Below are positions 8,881 to 17,404 of a DNA stretch of 64,000 nt, one piece after another. The translations under genes were made by a program, and so were the position numbers. The DNA lies in assembly GCF_000527095.1 (NCBI RefSeq), contig NZ_AZUN01000001.1:2397501-2461500 (forward strand). Direction: 5' to 3'. Under the pieces are notes generated by a model, which saw only the letters and a list, made by a program, of their open reading frames with translations, had not been told where the DNA came from and ran no database searches. How positions within the stretch are numbered: position 1 is the stretch's first letter; every line of letters begins with the position of its first letter. This stretch comes from Methylomicrobium lacus LW14 (GTDB lineage: Bacteria; Pseudomonadota; Gammaproteobacteria; Methylococcales; Methylomonadaceae).

Positions 8881-10473
8881 ATGAATCCCCTCGCCAAACT
8901 CGATCAGTTGAACCTGGAGCCTTCGGCAAAAACCGAAGTAGCCGCATTGATTCAAGCGCTGATCGAGCAGGCTGAGCGGGATGCCAAAGCCATTCAGAGC
9001 AAAGGCGTCAAAATCGCCGCGCTGACCCACGAGTTGGCGTATTACAAGCGCATCCGTTTCAGCACCAAGAGCGAAGCCTTGGCCCCGCTGCAGCGGGATG
9101 TGTTCGAGGAAACCTGGAACACGGATATTTCGGCCATCGACGCGGAAGTCGAGCAACTGCAAGACGCCAGTCCTTGTACCACGGTGGTCCGCCCCAAACG
9201 CCTGCGCGCCGGCCGGCAACCGTTACCGTCTCACTTGCCGCGCATCGAACACCGCCACGAACCCGAATCCTGCACCTGCGGGCACTGCGGCCGGGAGTTG
9301 GTCAAGATCGGCGAAGATGTGACCGAGCAACTGGATGTCGAGCCGGCGAAGTTCTTCGTCCATCGCCATATCCGCCCGCAATATGCCTGCCGGAGCTGCG
9401 AGACCGTGACGGCGGCGTCGATTCCGCCGGCGGTGATCGATGGCGGTCTGGCGGCGGTCGGCTTGTTGAGCTGGGTGATGATCAGCAAATTCCAGGACCA
9501 TCTGCCGCTCTACCGCTTGGAGCAGATCGCCGCCCGCGACGGCGTGATCTTGTCCCGTTCCACCCTGGCCGACTGGGTCGGACGTCTCGGCGTCGCCTTG
9601 GAACCTTTGGCGGATCGCCTGGCCTGGCATCTTCAACAACGGCCGAGTCTTCATGCCGATGAAACGCCGGTGCCGCAACTGGATCCCGGCAACGGCAAAA
9701 CCAAGAAAGCCTACCTGTGGGCCTACCGCAGCAATGACCTACAACCGGGGCCCAAGATCATCGTCTTCGACTATCAAGCCGGTCGCAGCGGCCGGCATGC
9801 CGGGCAGTTTCTAGGCGATTGGCAAGGCCATCTCGTGGTCGACGACTACGCCGGCTATAAAGCCTTGTTTGCGGCCGCCCGCGCCCATCCCGAAACTCGA
9901 CTTCGGCTTGAGCCATGTATCGAACTGGCGTGTTGGGCGCATGCGCGGCGGAAATTCTTCGACCTGTTCCAGGCCAGCCAGAGCCCGATTGCGCAAGAAG
10001 CCTTACAGCGCATCGCGGTGCTGTATGCGATTGAAGCCGAAGGCCAAAGCCTGAGTTCAGCGGAACGCCAACGCCTGCGTGCCGAGAAAAGCCGGCCGGC
10101 ACTGGCCGGCCTGCACGACTGGCTGCAACGCACCCGAACCCACGCCGCGCCCAATACCGCGACCGCTAAAGCCATCGACTACAGCTTGAAACGCTGGATC
10201 GCTCTCACACGCTATGCTGAAACCGGCGATCTGCCAATCGACAACAACCCGATTGAAAACAGCATCCGACCTATCGCTTTGGGTAAAAAGAACTGGCTCT
10301 TTGCCGGCTCGGAACGCGCCGGAAAGCGCGCGGCTGTGATTCAAACCTTGCTCGGCACGGCCAAGCTCAACGGCCTCGATCCTTCGGCCTGGCTAAAAGA
10401 CACCCTCGAAAAACTGCCTACCTGGCCTAACAGCCGTATCGACGAACTACTGCCTTTCGGCAAATCACATTAA
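8881..10473 (+). CDS. tnpC: IS66 transposase TnpC (DDE)
   Basis: 530 residues from ATG 8881; an upstream in-frame start at 8854 is less likely because 8881 gives the standard MNPLAKL-type N-terminus. Domains in order: an N-terminal helix/leucine-rich part (1-75), a zinc-binding C-x-C-x2-C stretch (CTCGHCG) with a further CRSC, then the DDE core. The core shows HADETPVP (first Asp), VVDDYAGY (second Asp) and DNNPIENSIRP (Glu), and ends in GKKNWLFAGSERAG. Length and motifs are those of an active transposase. Confidence 0.95.
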   Translation: MNPLAKLDQLNLEPSAKTEVAALIQALIEQAERDAKAIQSKGVKIAALTHELAYYKRIRFSTKSEALAPLQRDVFEETWNTDISAIDAEVEQLQDASPCTTVVRPKRLRAGRQPLPSHLPRIEHRHEPESCTCGHCGRELVKIGEDVTEQLDVEPAKFFVHRHIRPQYACRSCETVTAASIPPAVIDGGLAAVGLLSWVMISKFQDHLPLYRLEQIAARDGVILSRSTLADWVGRLGVALEPLADRLAWHLQQRPSLHADETPVPQLDPGNGKTKKAYLWAYRSNDLQPGPKIIVFDYQAGRSGRHAGQFLGDWQGHLVVDDYAGYKALFAAARAHPETRLRLEPCIELACWAHARRKFFDLFQASQSPIAQEALQRIAVLYAIEAEGQSLSSAERQRLRAEKSRPALAGLHDWLQRTRTHAAPNTATAKAIDYSLKRWIALTRYAETGDLPIDNNPIENSIRPIALGKKNWLFAGSERAGKRAAVIQTLLGTAKLNGLDPSAWLKDTLEKLPTWPNSRIDELLPFGKSH

Positions 10474-10519
10474 ATCACGCCCCCATCAACCTCGCTATGT
10501 GGTAGGGTTGGACGCTTAC

Positions 10520-11041
10520 CTTCTGACGTCAACCGGAAGCAATCAACCGGGCACATCCCCATATCAAGTTGGGCAGATTTGGAATCTAAATTATTTGCCT
10601 AAAAACACAGTTACACCGCCACACGTCGAAGACGTTATGCTTCAAAGTGGCTCGCTCCATTCAAATTTAGCGGGTACAGATTTACAAAATTTCATATTGC
10701 ACAATTGCAATATTCACAATGGAAGTATCGGCGGCTTATTCGGCGGGGCGCTGCACACGCCAGACGGCCATGCTGCCTATATTGATTCCCAAAACATACC
10801 AAATCATAGTGTTTGCTTTTGGAGGACTGATGAGGATCTCGATCATTTCACATCATTTGACAAAGACAAATATCGTTATTTTCGCTTTCCCCTTAACGCC
10901 TGTTTTTCGTATGTTGGTACAGAGCCAGTAGTCAATGTGATTCCCGCAGGAACCATAGTTCGTATGTCTCTTGCGAGATGGTGGACTCCACCAGAGGCAG
11001 ATTCGGAAGCATGCTATTTACAGCTTTCAGGTTGGTACTGA
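10520..11041 (+). pseudogene. third operon gene, 3' fragment after IS66
   Basis: Reading from the right copy of the duplication gives LLTSTGSNQPGTSPYQVGQ, in frame to the stop at 11041. It fuses seamlessly to the fragment ending at 8113. The sequence is rich in aromatic and beta-type residues (QIWNLNYLP, CFWRTDED, YRYFRFPLNA, CYLQLSGWY), with no membrane or catalytic motif I can name. A dual OB-fold reading is a memory-based suggestion. As it stands the fragment has no ribosome site of its own, so the gene is probably inactive. Confidence 0.85.
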
Positions 11042-11153
11042 TAAAAGCTCGTAATGCTAAATAGCTGGAAAAAAATGGGTTAACAGCTTTATTGTTAGCC
11101 CAACACATTGATGCATCCTAAACGGTGCATTGTATATTTTGCATCGTTAGCAA

Positions 11154-12041
11154 TTACGACTGTTCACCAACAACACGCTTTGAATTGGTTACAAAATTTG
11201 TTTTCGAAAGGGGAGACTTATAGTAGTCCTCGTCTAAAAATCTTAAAAGCTTCTTTAAATCCGACTTATTTTCTGGGATTTCTATAACTTCTTTTCCATT
11301 TTCGCTTACTGTTGAAAATGGAATACTGAAATCGATTGCGACAGCTTTCATTTCATGCAACGGGACATTTTGCAATATCCCACTTTGCTGAACAAGGGAT
11401 ACTTTTCTACGAATCCAAGAATCCGATATTTCTAAGAATCTTTGTGTATTAACACTTTGTATAAGATCAAGTTGCAAAAACTCCACTAAATCATCATCGG
11501 TTGCGACTTTAAAATATCCACTAAGATCAAAAATTTGCCGTGCAGAATGAAAACTGTAGAACTTGAGCTTGCCAGATTCCAGGGTTGCTGTAAGCTTGCT
11601 GTCAAGAGTTACTCCAATACCTTCTATTTTCTTATACACATTTCCTGAATGGAAAATTGAAAGACCATTAGTAGATAAAATTTTTCTCCTGTCAAAATTT
11701 TGCAACAAAACTTTTATATTTCCTTCTTGGGTCTCGTACCCCGTAAAAAGTGCCTTTATTTCCAGAAAAAAATCTTCGGTGGGTTCGACTGGCTCAACAC
11801 CTAACGGATTCCTAATACCTTCTCCCAACTCATCAATATCATCATAATTATTGATATATAAAATCTCTCCAGCTTCAGGCTTATATTTCCCATCAAACTC
11901 TATTTCTTCGTCAGTCGCGTCAAATTTTTCTTCTTGGACTTTAATATAAAAAGTTAACTCAGATTGCACCGGATTTGATAACTCAAACTTCACAATTCTT
12001 TTTGCAGGATTATTCGTTAAGGCAAAGAGGCTTAGTGTCAT
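11154..12041 (-). CDS. kwaB: Kiwa-type defence protein KwaB (DUF4868-like)
   Basis: 295 residues. It is soluble, with no membrane segment. The layout fits DUF4868: a beta-rich N-terminal half (IVKFELSNPVQSELTFYIKV), a central SIFHSGNVYKKIEGIGVTL / KLKFYSFHSARQIFDLSGYF part, and a charged helical C-terminus. In the Kiwa anti-phage system KwaB works with a membrane partner, KwaA. Here a small multi-spanning membrane protein lies just upstream, 4 nt away, in exactly the expected order. Identification rests on recalled family pattern plus partner, so a profile search should confirm it. The gene is AT-rich relative to the chromosome. Confidence 0.72.
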   Translation of the reverse strand: MTLSLFALTNNPAKRIVKFELSNPVQSELTFYIKVQEEKFDATDEEIEFDGKYKPEAGEILYINNYDDIDELGEGIRNPLGVEPVEPTEDFFLEIKALFTGYETQEGNIKVLLQNFDRRKILSTNGLSIFHSGNVYKKIEGIGVTLDSKLTATLESGKLKFYSFHSARQIFDLSGYFKVATDDDLVEFLQLDLIQSVNTQRFLEISDSWIRRKVSLVQQSGILQNVPLHEMKAVAIDFSIPFSTVSENGKEVIEIPENKSDLKKLLRFLDEDYYKSPLSKTNFVTNSKRVVGEQS

Positions 12042-12045
12042 TACT

Positions 12046-12555
12046 TTACTCCATCAACATTCCATTAGATATTTTCTTAACATAACTAATATCTCGAGGA
12101 CTTCTGATGTTTTCACTCGTTATAAGTATATAAACCATTCCGTCCGAAGATTCTACCTTATAAAATCTAAATTTTATTAAATATAAAATTGGATGCGATG
12201 GTATATTTGAAATAACCCATGCTACCAAAAAAATAACTACAATAATTAAAGTTGTTAAGAAAAAATCTACTTCTGCAATTTTCATGATTACAGGCGCTGC
12301 GTAGCTTCCAATAAACACCAGCAAAAAGTAATCAGCTGACTCAACTTTTTTTGCTACAAACTTTAAGATTTCAGCTTCTCTTTTTACCAGCGCAAGAATC
12401 AACAATGGCAATAAAGTCCCTAAAGCCGAAATAACTGTTAATTGAACAACCAAAGAGTCTACATCACCCCTTGAGTAGCATCTAACGCCCGCTAATACAA
12501 GGAGAGTTGGCGAAAAAGCTGATACAAAAAGTATGGTTTTTAACCAATTCCTCAT
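12046..12555 (-). CDS. kwaA: Kiwa-type membrane protein KwaA
   Basis: 169 residues with four predicted membrane helices (about 5-25, 38-58, 75-92 and 97-118) and a C-terminal cytoplasmic tail of about 50 residues (FRFYKVESSDG...). Size, helix count and position directly upstream of the DUF4868-like gene match KwaA of the Kiwa system, where the protein senses phage events at the inner membrane. By sequence alone it would be only a hypothetical membrane protein; the call depends on the partner. Confidence 0.68.
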   Translation of the reverse strand: MRNWLKTILFVSAFSPTLLVLAGVRCYSRGDVDSLVVQLTVISALGTLLPLLILALVKREAEILKFVAKKVESADYFLLVFIGSYAAPVIMKIAEVDFFLTTLIIVVIFLVAWVISNIPSHPILYLIKFRFYKVESSDGMVYILITSENIRSPRDISYVKKISNGMLME

Positions 12556-12908
12556 TCCTCACGTCCTCTGGCTAACAATTAATTATTCAGACAGGCCAAA
12601 GCCGCTGGCTGGTCAGGGCCGTAGTCTGGGTTGAACAACGTGAAACCCAGCAGATGCTTTGAAATAACCGAGTTTCTTTGCATTCAAACTGCCCTTTGGA
12701 TTACGATACTTATCAGCTTCGAAGCTGGGTTTCATTATCATTCAACCCAGCCTACTTTTGCAAACTCAACATAAGCTTTGTGTCAATTTGCAGTCATTGG
12801 CAAATTAAACCGATTGTCGCTTAAGGGTCGGAAGCTGCCTACCGCGCTGCGACAAAACATGATGAAAGAGTATCACACGGTGGGGGATTGATGATCGAAA
12901 GATAGGCG
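12556..12908. other. intergenic stretch with inverted repeat halves
   Basis: No gene is seen. It contains two opposed halves of a dispersed-type repeat: gggttgaacaacgtgaaaccc at about 12630-12650 and gggtttcattatcattcaaccc at about 12727-12748. Repeats with tgggttgaac...gaaaccca cores are widespread between genes in many bacteria. Here they sit between two defence modules. Confidence 0.6.
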
Positions 12909-13505
12909 TTAATCACTAGGAACCTGTGACCATTTGTTCCATTCGCTACAAAGCTTTCTAAACGAGCGACTACGGTCAAACGCTAGCTGCAAGTCTATTT
13001 GCGCGGAAAACGCCGGTTGATCGGTGGTTTCGCCATACGAACGGTCGGCCATGCAAGCCTCGATCCAGCCCTTGGCATCGCGCGGTCGTTCTGGATCGAC
13101 GGCCTTTGCCGGGTCATAATTGAAGCCTCGATTTCCCTGCAGCGATTCGGCGGCTGCGATAAACCAGGCTTCGTACTCCCTATTTGCCAACACCACAGAA
13201 ATTTTCCGGTGTGGTGCGATACTTTGGGCGCGGAGCAAAGTCTTTTGACCCAGTTCGGCGGGGCAGTCATCGTCCGCATCGAATAGGATTAATATCCAGC
13301 CTTCATCGCCGCATTTATTGGCGGCAAGGCTGAGGTGGCGACTAAATTCCTCGTCCTTGTTTAGGAAGCGGTCGCGGCGGACACGAATCGGGTGGCCTAC
13401 ATCGACGTATATATCCGGAGTTAACCACTCGTTGAGTCGCCGTAGTAGGACAGGTAAAGCGATGACTTCGCCATCGCCCTCCACAATCGCGGTCACATTG
13501 ATCAC
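12909..13505 (-). CDS. TOPRIM-like DUF4276 protein
   Basis: 198 residues from GTG 13505, overlapping the ATPase stop by 4 nt (GTGA). It has a TOPRIM pattern: a strand ending in VEGDGE (Glu9 and Glu13), then LILFDADDDCP with Asp76, Asp78, Asp79 and Asp80 as the DxD metal site. It belongs with DUF4276-type proteins. TOPRIM partners of SMC-like ATPases are the nuclease or effector part in OLD-, PARIS- and RloA/RloB-like defence pairs (family knowledge). The tail FRKLCSEWNKW is conserved-looking. The function is inferred from the fold and the coupled ATPase. Confidence 0.75.
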   Translation of the reverse strand: MINVTAIVEGDGEVIALPVLLRRLNEWLTPDIYVDVGHPIRVRRDRFLNKDEEFSRHLSLAANKCGDEGWILILFDADDDCPAELGQKTLLRAQSIAPHRKISVVLANREYEAWFIAAAESLQGNRGFNYDPAKAVDPERPRDAKGWIEACMADRSYGETTDQPAFSAQIDLQLAFDRSRSFRKLCSEWNKWSQVPSD

Positions 13506-14704
13506 GGCTGGCTGTCTCCGAATAAATCGGTTTGTTTTTGTTCTTGTGCTTCCAGTTGTTTGCGGTCGGGAGCCAGTTGATTTAGGCGCAGCAACTCGCC
13601 GGCAGAGAACAGTGAATCTCGAATCGCTTGCCGAGACGCTTCGTCGATCGGGCCGATCCGGGTTTCGCCTTTATCGGAAACCACCGACAATAAAGAATCG
13701 GCGCTCAATTTCAGGTCGTCGAGCAGGTCCGGACTGTGACTGGTGACGATGATTTGAGTTTCTTGCGAAGCCCGATTCAACGCTTCGCGCAAAGCTGAAC
13801 TTGCCGCCGGATGTAACGCCGTCTCCGGCTCTTCGATGCCAATCAAGGTGGGGGCGTAATCCCGGTTACCTTGAAACAGTGCAGCCAATATTCCCAATGC
13901 CCTTAAGGTGCCGTCAGACATGTTTTGCGCAAGAAAACGCCAGGGATGCTTGGCGCCGGCCATGTCCTGACGAAATTCAAGGGTTTCCATCGGGCCAATG
14001 GGCTTACGTTTTACACCATGAACCATAGGTACGACGGTTTGCAAATATTCCTGGATGATGGCCATGCGTTCCGGAGATACTCTTTCTAAGTGCCCAATGA
14101 CACTAGCAATGTTTTCGCCAACCGGTTTAAGTAATCTACCCTCTTGCGGTTTCTGCAGTTCGCGCATTAACTTGGGATTCAAATTGTAAAATCCCATTGT
14201 TGAGAACAGGTCGAAAACCGGACGAAATTCGGTCAAGCCGGAAGCGGCTACCAAAGCCAAACGGTCGGAGGTCACGGTAGGGAACGTCGCCTCGCTACTG
14301 TTGCGCAGTTTGCCTTTATCGATCTGGAAAAACGGACCTTTACCGATACCCTCCAATACGCATTCCTCGGTTTGCACTTCGTAGCCTTGGCCGGAAAGTG
14401 CTCCAACATTGAAGGCGTAATGTCCTTTTTGCCCATTAGCTAGTGAGAATTCCAGACGAATGCCGAAATGGTTTGGATGGCCGCTGGAATATCTGCGTAC
14501 TTCCGAAAGTCCTCCGCGTTCGTTTAATGCGCTGTCCAACGAACTTGTTAAGGCATCTCGTACCAAGTGTAAGGCATCGAGGAAATTGCTTTTACCAGAA
14601 CCGTTTGCCCCCACTAAATAGGTGAGTTGGTCCAATTTTACGTTGCAATAACCAATACTTTTGTAATTTCGTAATACGACGCAGTTGATACGGGCATGGG
14701 CCAT
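13502..14704 (-). CDS. SMC/OLD-like AAA ATPase of a two-gene defence-type pair
   Basis: 400 residues. Walker A is GANGSGKSN (about 32-40), the ABC-type signature is NMSDGTLRALGILAALFQG, and Walker B is LIGIEEPETALHP near 290, followed by the IIVTSHSPDLLDDL switch region. This is the RecF/OLD-like AAA_21 arrangement with a short central domain instead of long coiled coils. The C-terminal tail is Gln/Glu-rich. The gene is joined by a 4-nt overlap to the TOPRIM-like gene. The ATPase is likely the sensor half of an abortive or anti-phage pair (inference). It lies at the right edge of the island. Confidence 0.8.
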   Translation of the reverse strand: MAHARINCVVLRNYKSIGYCNVKLDQLTYLVGANGSGKSNFLDALHLVRDALTSSLDSALNERGGLSEVRRYSSGHPNHFGIRLEFSLANGQKGHYAFNVGALSGQGYEVQTEECVLEGIGKGPFFQIDKGKLRNSSEATFPTVTSDRLALVAASGLTEFRPVFDLFSTMGFYNLNPKLMRELQKPQEGRLLKPVGENIASVIGHLERVSPERMAIIQEYLQTVVPMVHGVKRKPIGPMETLEFRQDMAGAKHPWRFLAQNMSDGTLRALGILAALFQGNRDYAPTLIGIEEPETALHPAASSALREALNRASQETQIIVTSHSPDLLDDLKLSADSLLSVVSDKGETRIGPIDEASRQAIRDSLFSAGELLRLNQLAPDRKQLEAQEQKQTDLFGDSQP

Positions 14705-15020
14705 GGGGTTAGGTTCTCTATATTTTGATGTACGTTAACGGCAATTGAACTGCTTGGCCAAGCTCGGTAATTGACACCTGCTTTTTTCCGTCGCACTGTA
14801 TCAACAGCGTTCAAGTCATTAGCGATAACGTACTCGGAGGAATATTGACCTCAAAATGTGCGATTACGCAAGCTAATCGCACTCACATTTGCAAATGAAA
14901 GCTTATTTGCCCTTATCTTGTTCTTGCAAATGAGTGCATATTGGCGGAAAAGGGTAGAAAGCTGCCTATCAATATCAGAGCCAAGTGTGCCTAATTTTTG
15001 GAACGCGATGCGTTCTACCG
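14705..15020. other. intergenic region at right edge of the island
   Basis: No gene is recognised. Small dyads are present (gcgattacgcaagctaatcgc near 14859, catttgcaaatg near 14884). No tRNA or attachment repeat is visible. Confidence 0.5.
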
Positions 15021-15983
15021 TCAATCTGCGCTACGATCAGTGCCATTCAGCCAATCCAAATACTTCGCGACCCCCTGCTTGACGGTCAGGAATTCTTTCT
15101 GATAACCGGCCTCTCTAAGGCCTGAAATATCGGCCTGGGTATAGCTCTGATAAGCGCCCTTCAAATGATCCGGGAACGGGATGTATTCGATCTCGCCCTC
15201 GCCGTGCCAGTCGATTACCGCCCTGGCGACCTGATTGAAGGTCTCGGCCCTGCCGGTGCCGACGTTGAAAATGCCGCGTTGCTCCGGGTGATCGAAAAAC
15301 CAGAGGTTCACGTCGACCACGTCGCCGACATAGACGAAATCGCGCTTCTGCTCGCCGTTCGCGTAGCCGTCGACCCCTTCGAACAGGCGGGCTTTTTTCT
15401 GCTCGCTCACCTGGCGGTTGAAATGGAATGCGGTGCTGCTCATCGCGCCCTTGTGCTGTTCGCGCGGCCCGTAGACGTTGAAATAACGGAAGCCGGCGAT
15501 CGGAATCCGGCTCTCGGGCAAAATCTTCCGCACATACTGATCGAACTGAAACTTCGAATAGGCGTACATGTTGATTGGCTTTTCGCAGGCGCGCTCGACC
15601 CTAAAGCCGTGCTCACCGCTGCCGTATACCGAGGCGGACGAGGCGTAAAGGAAGGATGTATTTTTTGCGATGCACCAATGCAAGATGCGCTTCGAGTAAT
15701 CGTAATTGTTCTCCATCACGAAACGGCCGTCCCATTCGGTCGTCGCGGAACAGGCGCCCTGATGGAAGACCCCCCGCACCTGATTCAGGAAGCACGGCGA
15801 GTCGAGTTTATGAAGAAACTGGTCCTTGTCCAGATAATCGGCGATGTCGAGATCGGCCAGATTGTGCATCTTGCGGCCGTTCAACAGATTATCGACCAGC
15901 AGGATATTGCGCTCGCCGCGTTCGTTCAATGCCTTGATCAGATTGCTGCCGATAAAGCCGGCGCCGCCCGTGACTACGATCAT
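15021..15983 (-). CDS. hldD: ADP-L-glycero-D-manno-heptose 6-epimerase
   Basis: 320 residues, start at ATG 15983 overlapping the hldE stop by 4 nt. It is an extended short-chain dehydrogenase: VTGGAGFIGSNL (NADP-binding loop), SSASVYGSG, the catalytic YAYSK, and GFRYFNVYGPREQHKGAMSS, which is characteristic of HldD. It makes the final ADP-L,D-heptose donor for the LPS inner core from the D,D form, in the cytoplasm. Length fits the family. It is the last gene of the gmhA-hldE-hldD run. Confidence 0.95.
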   Translation of the reverse strand: MIVVTGGAGFIGSNLIKALNERGERNILLVDNLLNGRKMHNLADLDIADYLDKDQFLHKLDSPCFLNQVRGVFHQGACSATTEWDGRFVMENNYDYSKRILHWCIAKNTSFLYASSASVYGSGEHGFRVERACEKPINMYAYSKFQFDQYVRKILPESRIPIAGFRYFNVYGPREQHKGAMSSTAFHFNRQVSEQKKARLFEGVDGYANGEQKRDFVYVGDVVDVNLWFFDHPEQRGIFNVGTGRAETFNQVARAVIDWHGEGEIEYIPFPDHLKGAYQSYTQADISGLREAGYQKEFLTVKQGVAKYLDWLNGTDRSAD

Positions 15984-17404
15984 GCTGTTCCCCTCGCCTT
16001 GTTGATCATCGATGTCGTCGATTGCCCGTCGACGAACTGCAAAATTTTGACTTCGCCGCCCGCCTTGATCACGCAGTCGCCGCCGGCGACCTGATCGGGC
16101 ATGTAATCGCCGCCCTTGACCAGCACATCCGGCAGCAGGCGGCAGTAAAGACGCTCGGGCGTTTCTTCCTCGAAGGCGACGACCCAATCGACGCAGGCCA
16201 GCGCCGACAGCACCGTCATCCGCTCCTTCAGGCCGTTGATCGGGCGCGACTCGCCTTTCAGTTGTTTGACCGACGCATCCGAGTTGACCGCCACGACCAG
16301 GCGGTCGCCGAGCGCTTTCGCCTGCTCCAGATAGGTCACATGACCCGCATGCAGGAGGTCGAAGCAGCCGTTGGTCATGATGACCTTCTCGTTGTGCGCT
16401 TTCGCGCGCGCGACGATGTGCATCAATTCGTCTTCCGAAACGATGCCGTACAGCGCGCCGCGGTCGCCGTGCAGCCCCCGGCTCAGTTCCTCGACCGAGA
16501 CGGTCGAGGTGCCGAGCTTGCCGACCACGATGCCGCCGGCCAGATTGGCCAGGCACATCGCCTCGCGCAGCGGCAGATCGAGCGCCACGCCGAGCGCCAT
16601 CACCGCGATCACCGTATCGCCGGCGCCGGTCACATCGAACACGTCTTTCGCCTGCGCCGGCAGGGAATGCGTTTCGCTTTCCTGAATCAAGGTCATGCCG
16701 GCTTCGCCGCGGGTCAACAGCAGGCTTTGCATCATGCAGCGCTGCAACAGCTCCTGGCCTTTGTCGAGAATGTCGCGCTCGCCCGCGCAAGCGCCGGCCA
16801 CCGCGAGAAATTCGGACAGGTTCGGCGTGATCACATCGGCAAGCCGGTAGCGCAGGTAATCGACGCCCTTCGGATCGACCAGCACTTTCAGCCCGGCCTG
16901 TTTCGCGGTCGCGATATGGTGCGTCACATCGGCCAGCGTACCTTTGTCGTAATCCGAAAACACGACCGCCTGATGGTCAGGCAGATGCTTTCTGAGTTTG
17001 GTCGTCATCGCCTCGCGGTCGAAAGCGATCGGCGTATCTTCGAAATCGAGCCGAAGCAATTGCTGATGCTGAGCCATGATGCGCAATTTGCAGATGCTGC
17101 GCGCGCCTTCCGCGATCACGAAATCGCAAACGACGCCCTCGGCTTCGAGCAGTTGCTTGATCGTCTGGCCTTCGGCGTCATCGCCGACCACCGCGAGCAG
17201 GGTCACCTTGCCGCCGAGCTTGGCGATGTTCAGCGCCACGTTGCCGGCGCCGCCGATGCGTTCTTCGCTGCCTTTGACCTTGACGACCGGCACCGGGGCT
17301 TCCGGCGAGATGCGCGCGGCCTGGCCGGACCAGTAGCGGTCCAGCATCACGTCGCCGACGACGATGATCCGGGCGCGGCTGAAATCAGGCGTTGTCGCGA
17401 TCAC
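15980..17404 (-). CDS. hldE: bifunctional heptose-7-P kinase / heptose-1-P adenylyltransferase
   Basis: 474 residues from GTG 17404. The N-terminal ribokinase-like half (1-315) shows ERIGGAGNVALN, TPNLSEF and DVTGAGDTVIAVMA. The C-terminal nucleotidyltransferase half (about 335-474) shows TNGCFDLLHAGHV and the VKGGDY/STTSMI end. It phosphorylates D-glycero-D-manno-heptose-7-P and then adenylates the 1-phosphate. Both halves are intact. It overlaps gmhA by 20 nt and hldD by 4 nt. Confidence 0.95.
   Translation of the reverse strand: MIATTPDFSRARIIVVGDVMLDRYWSGQAARISPEAPVPVVKVKGSEERIGGAGNVALNIAKLGGKVTLLAVVGDDAEGQTIKQLLEAEGVVCDFVIAEGARSICKLRIMAQHQQLLRLDFEDTPIAFDREAMTTKLRKHLPDHQAVVFSDYDKGTLADVTHHIATAKQAGLKVLVDPKGVDYLRYRLADVITPNLSEFLAVAGACAGERDILDKGQELLQRCMMQSLLLTRGEAGMTLIQESETHSLPAQAKDVFDVTGAGDTVIAVMALGVALDLPLREAMCLANLAGGIVVGKLGTSTVSVEELSRGLHGDRGALYGIVSEDELMHIVARAKAHNEKVIMTNGCFDLLHAGHVTYLEQAKALGDRLVVAVNSDASVKQLKGESRPINGLKERMTVLSALACVDWVVAFEEETPERLYCRLLPDVLVKGGDYMPDQVAGGDCVIKAGGEVKILQFVDGQSTTSMINKARGTA

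Larger units (their letters stand above)
8114..10519 (+). mobile_element. complete IS66-family insertion sequence
   Basis: A 2406-bp element. The left end gtaagcgttcaaccgtaccg and the inverted right end gtaagcgtccaaccctacca match at 17 of 20 positions; the gtaagcg tip is typical of IS66. It is bounded by exact 8-bp direct repeats cttctgac. It carries the full tnpA, tnpB, tnpC set with no visible damage, and its GC content is higher than that of the AT-rich operon it interrupts. Intact genes and a perfect duplication imply a recent insertion. Confidence 0.95.

Noticed and set aside
12600..12760. Possible CRISPR-like repeats
   Set aside because: Only two opposed half-repeats, not direct repeats with regular spacers.
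14850..14960. Possible attachment site at island edge
   Set aside because: No matching direct repeat found at the left edge and no tRNA or integrase.
15984..16790. Long 5' extension of the hldD frame
   Set aside because: The extra part is the out-of-frame reading of hldE and has no NADP-enzyme sequence; hldD starts at 15983.
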